A DNA stretch of 64,000 bases, taken from positions 37,979,784 through 38,043,783 of the forward strand of contig JAIUCV010000005.1 in assembly GCA_026724425.1 (NCBI GenBank), in the 5' to 3' direction. The notes under the pieces were generated by a model. The model saw nothing but the letters and a program-made list of their open reading frames with translations, was not told the origin of the DNA and ran no database searches. This document shows, one piece after another, positions 12,173-23,234 of this stretch (positions within the stretch are counted from its first letter, which is position 1; the number at the start of each line of letters is the position of its first letter). The translations under genes were made by a program, and so were the position numbers. Source of the DNA: Erythrophleum ivorense. Its lineage: Eukaryota > Streptophyta > Magnoliopsida > Fabales > Fabaceae.

Positions 12173-15100
12173 CTAGGCAAAGCCCTCTACCAGCTTATTC
12201 AACTTCTTGGTTTTTAACCTCTCTGCATAAACATCACTTCCTTGGCATTCATACCTAAACATGGCACATAATTGAGCTTAATTAACTATAATGAGATATT
12301 TTTAATTTATAGTAGACCAAATTACTTATAAATAAATATATAAACATATTAAATGTAAATTCCACTAAAAAAAAGTGCCTCATTCATATTTATTTATGAT
12401 AGGAAAATTACATATATCCTCCTGAACTATATAACAAAATTGAAAATGTTATATATAAGGTAACATATAAAAATCACATGATTTTCCATATAATATCTTA
12501 TGTCTCCGTCATGTTTTCCAATTTCTTTCCTCATATATTTCTTCTAAAATCATGTGATTTTTAAATATTAAGTTCAACTATAATTCATTTTTTTTGTTTT
12601 TGTAATAGTTTAGAGTGGTATAATGTTATGTTGTGATCATTTAGGGGTTAGAAGTGTTACTTTTTAAAATTTATGCACCATAATTGCAATAATCAGATAT
12701 AATTTAAGGTTCTATGTATTTTTTCTTATTTATGATTAACTTGATCTACTTATTTTTTGTAAATTAAGTTTATCTAAAAAAAATTCTTGTAATTTTGCTA
12801 TTATGTATCAACAGTATTATAAAAGGAAGGAGTTTACTATTTAAGTTGTTACCTAGGAGCGAAGGGTATCAAAGGGCTTAATCTTTGGGCAAGCTGAATG
12901 GCTGCTTCCTCAGTGTTGACAATGTTGTTGAAGCAAAAGTATCTGCCAGATGTGGATGGGACCTCAAGAGCTCGAATGTGTATATGTGCGAGAAAACTGA
13001 CCTCAACAGAAGCTAAGACTCCATTCTTAAACATTAGAGGCGCACCTCCAAGATAGGACACTGTTGCGAGAGGATCTTGTTGGACAATGGAAGGGCCCAG
13101 AACCAGTGCTGCGTTTATGGAGACCATGTTCACCATTCGGTCCATGGCCAAAGCCCAAGCAGCCTGCTCTGACTGTGTCTTTGCCAGTGCATGCCATAGC
13201 TGTCATTTTCACACCAGAAGTTAATTCCTTATTTGCTGCACATGGTGCTCAGCTTGATCAATTTGGTCTTATTTGATTATATTGGGTCAGAAAAAAAAAA
13301 AGAAAATAGACAGATTGGGTGGGGCTACTTGACCAGGCCTAGCTAGCTATATTATCTAGTTTGATTTGACTGGATCTAATCATACAATTTTTTTAAAATT
13401 ATTTTATAAAAATTTATATATAAAAATTTATTTTTTAGAGACCAAATGTAATTTTTTATAGATTTATATAATATTTTTTGAGGATTTATTTTATAATTTT
13501 GACTAGAAATTTTGAAAAAAAAAAGTGACCTAGTTAGTATGAAAAACCAGCTCAATCCTATCTAACAACAATCCAAATTAGGCTAAATTCCAAGTTAAGC
13601 CAAAACTTAATCCAGTCTATAAATATTCCTACTACAAATCAAATCTAGAATCTAAGAAGTTAGATGAGAATACAATAAAATTACTAAATGTATTTTTATT
13701 TGACTGGTTAACTTTTGTTAAAAAAATTAAAATGGTCATTGATAAAGTATAACATCTCTATCACTGAGTGATTTGGAGTTAATTTTTGCTTCTTGTGTCA
13801 TGATCAAATTTAGTTTATACTATTTTTTTTTATAGAAGTGCCTAATAGTCATGCAGAAACATTTAGGCATCCTTTTTTGCATATATCTTATAGGCAATGA
13901 GTAAAACAACTAATATAACAACTTAATTAGGGATGGTTTAGGATTGTTGTGTATTTTTGTTTATTTTGCTTCTGTTTCTTTTTAAATGAAATTTTGTAAA
14001 AAAAACATTTGGAGAATGAAGTAGTTTTTGTTTGGCAAAATTATTTGATAAGCATTTTTGTTAATATTATTGTGTTTGATAGATCTTTTAAAAGATTTTT
14101 TTTAATTGTTAACTTACTTAAAAAGGCATGTATTGAAGATGGTAGGAAAAAAAAAGTAAGAGGTAATTATGGAAATCAATGACTTTGAGGGGATACTTTT
14201 GTCTTTTAATTTTTTTTTCCTTCCAAATAGAAGCTTTAATTTTTTGTTTCTTTTTCGTAGTGGAAAAATTGCTTCTGACTTAGAAGCAGCATATTTTTCT
14301 TAAAAAACTTGGCCATACATCTCATTATCTCAAAATAAATACTTTTTTTTTTAAAATAAGTAGTTTTTATCGTCCCAAAACTTAGGCCAAACAAACATTG
14401 TTAGGTTTATTTAACTTGTCTTCAAAAATCAAGTGAATATAGGAACTAGTTTATGAAAATAGCAAACTTGATATATATTCATTCTTTTATCAAGTAATCT
14501 AATATTATCAAAAAAAAAAAAGCAACAGTCTTGTTATTCCAAAGACTAATCTTACATTTGCTTATTCTCAAAAATTAAAGTTAGATAAACATAATAATTA
14601 AGTAAAATATTAGGTGTAAAACCTTTTTCTTTCTAGTCATTTTATTAATCGTCAAAGGTAGAAAATAATTAAACTTTCAATAGAGACGATGCTGTTTAAA
14701 CGTTATAGATGCAAAATGCAAAACGCCACGAGGAGGGGCAAATATTCTGCAAAACATCAAATGGTTTGCATCAAGAATTGAAAAATGTTATGCTTGACGG
14801 CAAATAATTTTTTGAATTTTGGATTATGTGCATAAAACTCATTTGATTTATTTTTAGTTTTTTCTCGAACCTTCATTCTTCTGCAAAAATTTTGATCGCT
14901 CCATGACCCCTCATCCACGTCCTTCTCTGAACAAATACCCTCTCTCCAAATAGCAGCAGTCAAGGAAGAATTGAACACCACTTTCTCTATTCCATCTGTT
15001 TGTGCACATGCCTCCACCACGTTTATGGCTCCTCTCACCTCAAAATCCAGCCCTTCATCCTACCCAACTCATGAATAATTAAATGATTAACACTAACCGC

Positions 15101-16251
15101 CCATTAAGCTTCAATTGAATCATCATTTACTAAACTATACATAAAAGACAAGATCAAATTAATTATAAAAGAATATTCAAGTATTTGAAATGTGAGTCTC
15201 ATAAAAAAATGTGCTTAATATGATTATATGTCATTTTATCATAAAAAAATTGATTAAATTACACTCCATTTTCTTTTGAGAGATATTAAAATTATATGGT
15301 CATCTTTTTTATTATAAAAATACAATCCACTTTCTTAAAATGAAACCAATGTGTTATACTAATGTTTTTTTTAAATAAAAGATAAACTCCAATAAAACTT
15401 ATTTTGATGAAATTACTCTTATATATATTATTTATATAATATAACAAGTATTAAATTTATAGTTCTTAATACAAAATAAACATTGAAATAAAACTTTAAA
15501 AAAATATATTTTAACAAGTTATATTTTTAATAAAAAATAAATAATATTCTTAAAGATATTTTAATCATTTTTTAGTTTGAAAGAAGTTCATATATTTTTA
15601 AAATAAAAAAAAGATTGTATTTAAAAAAATCTCTTAAAAGAAGAAGAAATAATTTACTAAACATTTCTAGATAAATTTGAACCAACCCAATCATGGTATA
15701 TTTTAAATAATTTTTTTCTTTTTTGTAAGCATGATTTGCTTATATTTTTTAAAAAATTGTAGAACTTACGTCATATCCATCGGACCTATCCAAACAACAG
15801 AACAATGCAGAGCAACCTTTTAAAGGCACAACGATGCTGTGATAGTCCAGAACATCGGAATCAAACACCTTCAATTTGTCCTCCAATCTCTCCATCTCCC
15901 TAATTGTCTTCTTTATCTCTGTCTTCCCTGTACTAAATTCTGAACCCAAAACCCAGATCAGTGAAGCAATACTATGAACGTTAAAAAAAGAAGGAGACAT
16001 GAGGTATAGAGTTCACATGCTGGACTTCATTGGGTTCCACCTCACGTCTCTTTCTTTCTCTAAATGATCCTTTTCTGTATCTCTAAAAGGGTTGCTTAAA
16101 TTAGACAACAAAAAAGAAGGGAATTTGACTTGCCTTTGTTTTGGATAGCTGCATGAACTGTGTAGCCTTTGCTTAACAATCCTTTGACAATCCAAAAGCC
16201 CACATAGGTTGATGCATCAAGAACACAAACTTTGGAGTGTCTTTGTTCCAT
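12173..16251 (-). CDS. Cinnamoyl-CoA reductase-like SDR (SNL6 type)
   Basis: An extended short-chain dehydrogenase/reductase of the plant CCR-like/SNL6 group; members are NAD(P)-dependent or CCR-related, and the substrate here is unknown. Exons on the minus strand are 16251-16134, 15927-15770, 15059-14871, 13199-12853 and 12254-12173 (stop TAG), giving 894 nt and 297 aa with all phases matching. The start is the first ATG (MEQRHSKVCVLD); an upstream TTG-initiated reading is not needed. The nucleotide-binding start VCVLDASTYVG is at residues 8-18, the VFNSSLTAA strand with the catalytic-type Ser is near 123, and ALDSDVLDY-like sequence is in exon 2. At the active site the order is LWHALAK: Lys162 is present but position 158 is His, where I expect Tyr (YxxxK). 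Intron 1 starts AAAG|GCAAGT, a GC donor; using the nearby GT breaks the frame. The Rossmann-type C-terminal part through KLNKLVEG is complete. The NWYCY-type signature of true CCR is absent. The gene stands alone between transposon remnants. Confidence 0.88.
13925..14395. mobile_element. Possible hAT-like MITE in intron 3
   Basis: Intron 3 of the SDR gene (13200-14870) is much longer than its other introns except intron 4 and carries a segment with inverted features: TTGCTTCTG near 13970 faces CTTAGAAGCAGC near 14280, and the outer parts GATGGTTTAGG and GGCCAAACAAACATTG point toward each other. This style resembles hAT-type non-autonomous elements, but I could not define an 8-bp target duplication. 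Confidence 0.3.
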
Positions 16252-16307
16252 TTGTGCTATTCTAGCTTCGATCTTGTCTGTGTTTGTCAATACTGGCTTG
16301 CATATAG

Positions 16308-16317
16308 TATATATATA
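16308..16317 (-). promoter_or_regulatory. Putative TATA box of the SDR gene
   Basis: On the minus strand TATATATATA lies about 57 bp before the ATG at 16251, a workable distance for a short 5' UTR. AT-rich surroundings make this tentative. Confidence 0.4.
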
Positions 16318-17404
16318 GGAGTTAGCGTAAGAATGAATGTTTTGCGAACAGTAACAGATAAAGGGTCGATGAACAAAATCGTTTCAGAAAAATAAAGATT
16401 CTTGAAAAGAAAGCTCTTAAATAAAACGAATATATGATATACACTTTTCGTTGCAGTTACCTGAAATATGGTTCATTGAATGAAAGATAATATATGATAT
16501 ATTAAGTTGCCTTAATATTAGCCAAGGACGTGTTAATCACTGAAGATTCTAAATGTTGGTGCAATTCTATAGTTATCTGTCCACATGTTTATTTAGAGAT
16601 CGTATACTTTTTTTTTTTTTAAAATATCTTGAACATTGTGAAATGAGATGACGAGGAATAGATAAAAATGTAAATAATGTTAAACATTCAAATCCTCCGT
16701 TATCCCGAAAAACCAAAAATTAGCCACTCAAAAGAGAAAATTATATAGCAAGTACTTAAATACTTTATTCACTCACTGCTGTTTTCTTAGTTTTTAAAAC
16801 CTCTTATAAGAGGCAAATGCAAAATATTACTCTTGAAATCTTCATTTTTCTCCAACCAAAAGAAATTCAGTAAACATAACAATATGTTTAAGGATATATT
16901 GTCATAAGATTTTCAACAGAAAGTCACTGATTGGCAAACATAATATAAAAATTTACGATTTATTTTAACCCTTTCATGGGCAACACAGAATTTTTGGCGT
17001 AGTGTTGAACCAAGGTATGTTCCTAAGTATTTGCAAGCATAACAATTATCCTTTATAGCACAAATCTTTGAACAAAGTTATAATTTTGACGATTGGAAAC
17101 TCGACCTATTCGAGGTTGAGTATTTAACAACAACATCTATTCTAAAATGAAAACCAAATGCACCAATTCTAGCTTACCATTTGTACTCCAGTCCAAGTGG
17201 AAGTGGCAATGATACCACTCCCTAGTTTAATCATACTGGAAATTCAATAAATCTTTACGTGTTTCCACTTTAACCATTTAACACACAACATTAACTCAAA
17301 TAGTAAGTAACTAGTCCAGTTCATATATAGTCAACATAACATAATTAATTTGAAGACAAAACTTGAGTAAAATTTTAAAAATTTGTTATCTAATTATTAT
17401 TACT
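16318..17404. other. Promoter-side spacer, no gene
   Basis: AT-rich sequence between the SDR promoter and the gypsy element. No exon or repeat recognised. Confidence 0.45.
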
Positions 17405-17802
17405 TGATGCAACTCTTTGCTTTTATTGAATTAACTATGAAAAATCCTCGAGAAGTGTACATTAGCATGGGATTGTTATCTCAAAGCAGTCACATTGAAA
17501 TGCAATGAAAATAAAAGGAAAAACATACTTCTTACATTCGAAAGGCAGGACTCTCCTCAATGCCACTTCTTCCTTACCTCCTCCCCCTTCTAGACTCAAT
17601 AATATCCCTTAACCAACTAGCCTTCCTTCCACACCACTTTTTTCTCTCTTCTAGCTCACCCACTAAGCTCTCATCATTTGAGAGTTAGTTATTCCCTAGG
17701 CCCACATCTTTGGGACCACACCAGCCCTTTGCCTCCTTCTCTTTATCCCTCTCCTTTTTGCTATAAACTTTAATAAGAGGCCTATTAAGATTGGGTCTCG
17801 CA
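17405..17802 (-). repeat. 3' LTR of the chromovirus
   Basis: On the plus strand it begins TGATGCAACTCTTTGC and ends TCTCGCA; the partner at 22226-22629 aligns over essentially the whole length with scattered differences. Confidence 0.8.
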
Positions 17803-20800
17803 ATATCCTCCCCAACAAGTTTCACCTTATTCTCAAGGTGGAAGTTAAGGAATTGGATTTGAATGACATATAATCTTGCTAAGTATTTTCAAACTCAGGT
17901 AACTCCACCCATTTGATCAAGATTTCCACCACACCATTAGTGAGTTTCTTGGTATTGCGCATTGCCTCTGGTTGGACCTGCCATTCCAACTCTTTAGACA
18001 AGAAAGGAGGGATGTCTTGGGGTGGTTAAGTAGAATGTAAAGACCCCTTAAGTTGTGACACATGAAATATTGAATGAATTCTTATGGTAGGGGGTAGTTC
18101 CAGCCAATATGCCATTGGTCCTAACTTTTCTAGGTTCATAAAATCTTAGGCTTACTTTCTCATTTGCCTTCCTTGACAAAGACTTCAATTTATAAGGCAT
18201 GATCCTAAGATAGACCATATCTCTTACTTCAAATGCCATATCCCTTATAGTTTCATTGGCTGGAAGTTTCATGTATTCCTAGGCCATTTCTAAATTGCTT
18301 TTTCATTGAGGTAAAATCATATTTCAAGCGTTAATAGTCTTATTAACCTCTTCTACAGCTAAGAGTATTCATCTAGTTTGAAAAGAGTGGGAGGATTTTG
18401 GCCATAAAGTGCCTTAAAAGGTGTCATTCTTGTGGAGTGTTTATAGAAGGTATTGAACCTATATTTTGCCCATGGCAATAGCATAGCCCATTGTTTGGGC
18501 ATATCCCCCATAAAGCACTAAAATATGTTTCTAAATTTCGCTTCACCTTTATTTGTCCTTTTATTTGTGAATGATAGCCTGAACTATATTTCAATGTTGT
18601 TTCTACCTTTCTAAACAATTCTTGCCAAAATTGACTCATAAAACTCTATCTTGATCAGATATTATTGATTTAGGAAAACCATATAGCTTGACCACCTATT
18701 TAACAAAAATTTCAACCACTTCCTTTGTTGTAAAATGATGAAGTAGCTAGATAAAATGCTTATATTTGGTGAGTCTGTCAATCATAACTAGAATTATATC
18801 ATTTTTTTTTATTTGGGCAATCAAACTATAAAGTCCATGCTAATATCTTTCCAAACCTAATGTGACATTGGCAATGGTTGAAGAAGACTAGTTGGATGCA
18901 TAGCTTGGTATTTACTCTTTTGGCACACTTTATATTTGGGCATAAAAAATTGCATACCCTTTTCATTCCTTTTAATAAAGTGCCTTAGATAACCTCTTAT
19001 GCATGGAACTCCTTCAACAAGGCTATCTGGTTGATGATCTAGGTATCACTAATTTGTCCTTGTGGAACAAATAGCCTCTTTTCAAGCTATATCCCTATAT
19101 GTGCCTTCTGTCCAGCCACTAGCTAATGGAAAATCGTGGCTAGTTTCTCATCTCTTTTGACTTCCACATCTAAAGCTTCTAATTCTTCATAATTCACAAG
19201 AAATAAGCCTTTAATTCTATCATCCCATCCTTGCATGATAGTGCATCAAATACCTATTCTCATTTTTAGGTTTGTAATTGATCTTAAACCTATACCTCAT
19301 AAGCTTAGAGATCCACTTTTGCTTATCTAGATGAATAATCCATTGTTCAAGCAAGAATTTGAGTGCTTTTTGATTTGTTCTAATAATGAAAGGATGTCTC
19401 ATTAAGTAATAATTTCACCTCTTTATTGCATAGACAATTGCCATTAACTCCCTTTCATAAACCAAGGTTTGTTGGGCTTGTTATGATGGGACTTGACTAA
19501 AGTACATTATAGGTTTTCCTAGTTATAATAGAATAACACCTATATCCTTACCGAAAGCATTTGTCTCAATCTCAAACGTAACAGCAAATTGGGCATAATA
19601 AGCACATAAACTGTGGACATTGCCTTCTTTAAATCTTCAAAGGCTATTTATGCTTCATCACTCTATTTAAAAGCATTTTTCATGAGCAATTAGGTAAAAG
19701 GGTTGCTATCTTGCTATAATCCTTCATTAACTTCTAATAATACCCAGTTATTCTTAAGAACCCTTTCAAAGCTTTAACATCTTTAGGTACAAGCCATGAA
19801 ATTATTGTTTCAACCTTGGAAAGGTTGATTTCCACTCCCTTGGCTAAAATAATATGCCCTAAATATTCAAGTCATTGTTGTCCAAACATACATTTCCTTT
19901 TATTAATCACCACTATCTAGTCTTGTAACACTCCTAAGGTAATCTTTAAGTGTGTTAAAGGAGTTTCAAAATCTAAACTGTAAACTAGATTATCATCAAA
20001 GAAAACTAGTACAAAATTTCTCAAGGAAGGCTTGAAGATCTCATTCATTAGGAATTAAAATGTTAAGAGCTCACTGATCAACCTAAAAGGCATAACCATA
20101 AATTTATAATGCCCTTCATGTGTTATAAATGCAGTCTTCGTCCTCTGGCTTTATACAAATTTAATGGTGTTTAGACTTTAAGTCCAACTTGAAAAGATAG
20201 TTGTTCCTCCCAATTCATCTAATAATTCATCAATACAAGGAATTGGAAATTTGTCAGGTTTGGTTACCTTATTCAAAACTCAATAATCCACATAAAATTT
20301 TTAATTTCTATCTTTTTCTTAACTAGTAACACTAGGCTAGCATAGGGCTAGCTATTTGGGCAAATAATAGGAGATTCAAGCATCTTTTTAACTAGTTTCT
20401 CTATCTCCATCTTTTAGGAATGGGTATAATGGTAAGGACAAATCTTAAGGACTATTGCCCCTGTTTTAATTAGGATGGAATTTTCCTTAGAACAATGGGG
20501 TTTAAGACCCTTATGTTGCTCACAGATGCTAGAAAATTCTCGTACTAACTTCTAAATTTTAGGAGTTTCTACTTGTTGGTCTCTTTGTACACTAAGCTCA
20601 TGAAATTCTACCATGTATCCTTGGCCCTCTTCCTTAAAGATTTTGAATAAGAAATCTAAAGACACCATGGTTTTGGATAAGAAAGGGTCTCCTTTCAAAC
20701 AAAGTCATTTCTTATTCATCTTATACTTCATTGTAAACTTTTTCTAATTCACCATTGTCTCTACAAGGGATTGTAGCCATTTAACTCCCAAGACCAATTT

Positions 20801-21260
20801 TATCCCATTGAGCTTAAAAGGATAAAAGTCTTATTGAATTCTTACTCCTTGAAATTCTAGTTCCAAATTCTTACAAATTCCTTGCCCAAAAATTTTATTC
20901 CCATTACCTAATGTGACAATATACTTGCCTATTCCTAGCAAGGGAAGTTTCATTCATTCTACCAACCTTGAAGAGATGAAATTATATGTAGCTCCAACGT
21001 CTATCAAAATTACAATAGATTCACGCTTCAATGTGGCCATCAACTTCATGGATTTAAGCCTATCAATCCCTACTATTGAGTTCATAGATAGCTCCATCAT
21101 ACATGTTTCATTTTTCCCTTTAATCTCTTCCTTAGGCTCCATTAATTCTTCAATTTCCCCTTCTTCTTCAGCTAAAAGAATTAATACTTAAAGTGAATTA
21201 TTGTTGCACTTGTGATTTGGACTATACTTTTCCTCACACTTGAAATATAAGCCTAACTCT
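17803..21260 (-). pseudogene. gag-pol polyprotein remnant with chromodomain
   Basis: Landmarks found on the minus strand, from 5' to 3': FKCEEKYSPNHKC at about 21205-21250 (a zinc knuckle with the first Cys lost); LIDVGATYNFIS at about 20965-21000 (retroviral-type aspartic protease, DxGAT); FVLVFFDDNLVYS at about 19985-20015 (the reverse transcriptase x-x-DD centre); FIIRTNQKALKFLLEQ and QKWISKLMRYRF at 19300-19390 (RNase H end); CQKSKYQAMHPT near 18920 and GFPKSIISDQD near 18660 (integrase); FWQELFRK...YHSQIKGQ at 18560-18630; VYLRIMPYKLKSLSRKANEK near 18150-18220; and VEILIKWVELPEFENT near 17890-17930, a chromodomain typical of plant chromoviruses. Coding is interrupted throughout. Confidence 0.85.
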
Positions 21261-22225
21261 CTTCTTCTCATTATTTCTGCCTCTAACAGCCTCTTTGATG
21301 ATGAATTTCCTCCTTTAAAAGTCACTGGTATGTTGACACTTGACCCACTATTCATTTTAGTTTCATTTCCTCCTTGCTATTAGGACTCTTGGAATTAGCC
21401 GAGAATATAGCACTCTTTGGTTGTTTTGTAAGGTTTTGAAATTTTGAGCAATTGGGCTTAAACCCCTGCCACTTAGGCACTATAGTAGCCATAACACTCT
21501 AGACATAATTTTTTATTCTCCCTAGCTTGCTCCACAACCATGTTTTGTTATTTTACTTAGAAAGAACAAGTCCATCAAGTGTCTTAAAGAGGTGGGTTGC
21601 AATATTATAACCTTAGCCTATATGTCTACTTTGAGGCCATTTTTAAATGCTCCAATAAGTGCTTCTTCTAGGGCTTCCTTCATGGGTGCTAAGAGTAACT
21701 CAAGACTCACCTCGTACTCAACTACAACACCCTTTTACTTCAATGTCATTAGCATCTCATAACCATCTCCTAGCTATCTCCATTGAAATCTTGTCAACAA
21801 CTCTATCTTGAATTCTAACCAACTTTTCATTGGATTTCATGACTCCATCCATTGTAGCTAATTGAGGGCTTTGCCTTCCATACACAGCAACTGTTTTAAG
21901 TTTTTCATCTCTCTAACACCATTGGTGGAGAAATATCTCTCCACTCGAAATAGTTACCCAATGACATTTCTCTCTATGTTGTTGCATCATTCATCCTATC
22001 TTCTACTTTTGAATGTGTCGCATGTTGGTCAACTGCTATTCCTTTACCGCTATCATCATTTCTTGTTGGGTTTAGTGTCTTGTTGCCTTTGTCATATAAC
22101 TCCATCAATGTTTCCATCACCATCATTAACTAAGTTTGCATTGCCAAACTTTTCTTAACTGAATCTATCCTTTGCTCCATTCTACTATGAACCATTCCTT
22201 AGGGAAGAGTCAACTTTGATATCAA

Positions 22226-22629
22226 AATAATATAACACTTTGCTTTTATGGGATTAACTACGAAGTATCCTCCAAGTAGTATACACTAGGATATGATTGT
22301 TATCTCAAAGCAACAGTCACAGCGAAATGCAATGAAAATAAAAGAAAAAACAAGTCTCTTCCATTGGACAAGCAAGACTCTCCTCAATGCCCCTTCTTCC
22401 TTACCTCTTCCCCCTTCTAGACCCAATAATATCTGTTAACCATCTAACTTTCCTCCCACACCACCTTTCTCTCTCCTCCAGCTCACCCACTAAAATCTCA
22501 TCATTTGAGAGCTAGTCATTCCCTAGGCCCACATCTTTAGGACCATACTAGCCCTTTGCCTCCTTCTTTCTACCCTTCTCCCTTTTGCTATAAACTTTGA
22601 TAAAAGGTCCATTAAGATTGGATCCATCA
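22226..22629 (-). repeat. 5' LTR of the chromovirus
   Basis: Aligned with 17405-17802. On the minus strand it starts TGATGGATCCAATC, matching TGCGAGACCCAATC of the other copy base for base in length. Confidence 0.75.
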
Positions 22630-23234
22630 TCATCATCATCATTATTATAATTATAATTCAACACATGATTGTGCCCTTCCAAAATTTTTTCTCATGTCAC
22701 TTTTTATTGAAAAATTCCATTAAACTTACTTAAAAAACTCTAACTAAATCTAATATTTAATTTAACCCCAAATTTGAATAATTAAAGTCAGCTATGGTTG
22801 ACATGTTAAGTGTTATACAAGTCAATTTCAAGTACAAGTAATATTGTAGACTTGGCGTGCAAAGTCTCCTAATCAACTTAAACATGTAAATAAGAAATAA
22901 ATATAATCTTCCTTCAGATCATAAACTATCAAAAATATTACGAGATGTCTAAGGAAGCTCAGACATGGTTGAACACGTAGGTTATATGGTTAGATGATAT
23001 TCTACTCTCCACATGAAATCGAGCTCTACATGGTGCTTCCTGCGCAGCCACCATTTCTCGCTTTTTGGTGGCCTTGGGCGCCCAGAACGGACAATAGTTC
23101 AACCTCTACCACCTAGCTTTCCCATTATTGAAACAATGACCATAAGAACCAAGTTGTTTGACCAAGGACCCGGATCATCAAATAAATCATATAACCCCTC
23201 CGCTTGAGAGGGCCAACAATACTTAAGAGCGGAA
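22630..23234. other. Spacer and likely 3' UTR of the HDDC2 gene
   Basis: It starts with a CAT/ATT microsatellite (about 22622-22655). From about 23010 to 23234 the sequence is noticeably GC-richer, with no recognisable protein; being directly downstream of the stop of the minus-strand HDDC2 gene it is best read as its 3' UTR. Confidence 0.4.

Larger units (their letters stand above)
17405..22629 (-). mobile_element. Ty3/gypsy chromovirus, decayed, both LTRs
   Basis: A 5.2 kb element read on the minus strand. The two LTRs are about 400 bp (17405-17802 and about 22226-22629) and share long similar stretches, e.g. ACTCTCCTCAATGCC and CCCTAGGCCCACATCTTT. Next to the right LTR is a degenerate initiator-Met primer-binding site (TGATATCAAAG, about 22213-22224), and next to the left LTR a purine-rich tract TTGGGGAGGA (about 17805-17815). 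Between them, in order: CCHC-like knuckle, aspartic protease, reverse transcriptase, RNase H, integrase and chromodomain. Many stops and shifts mean it cannot be active. I found no clear target duplication; the right flank is a CAT microsatellite that may have changed. Confidence 0.9.

Noticed and set aside
16252..16290. Upstream extension of the SDR protein starting at 16290
   Set aside because: The codon there is TTG, not ATG; the first ATG in frame is at 16251 and the TATA-like box lies just upstream.
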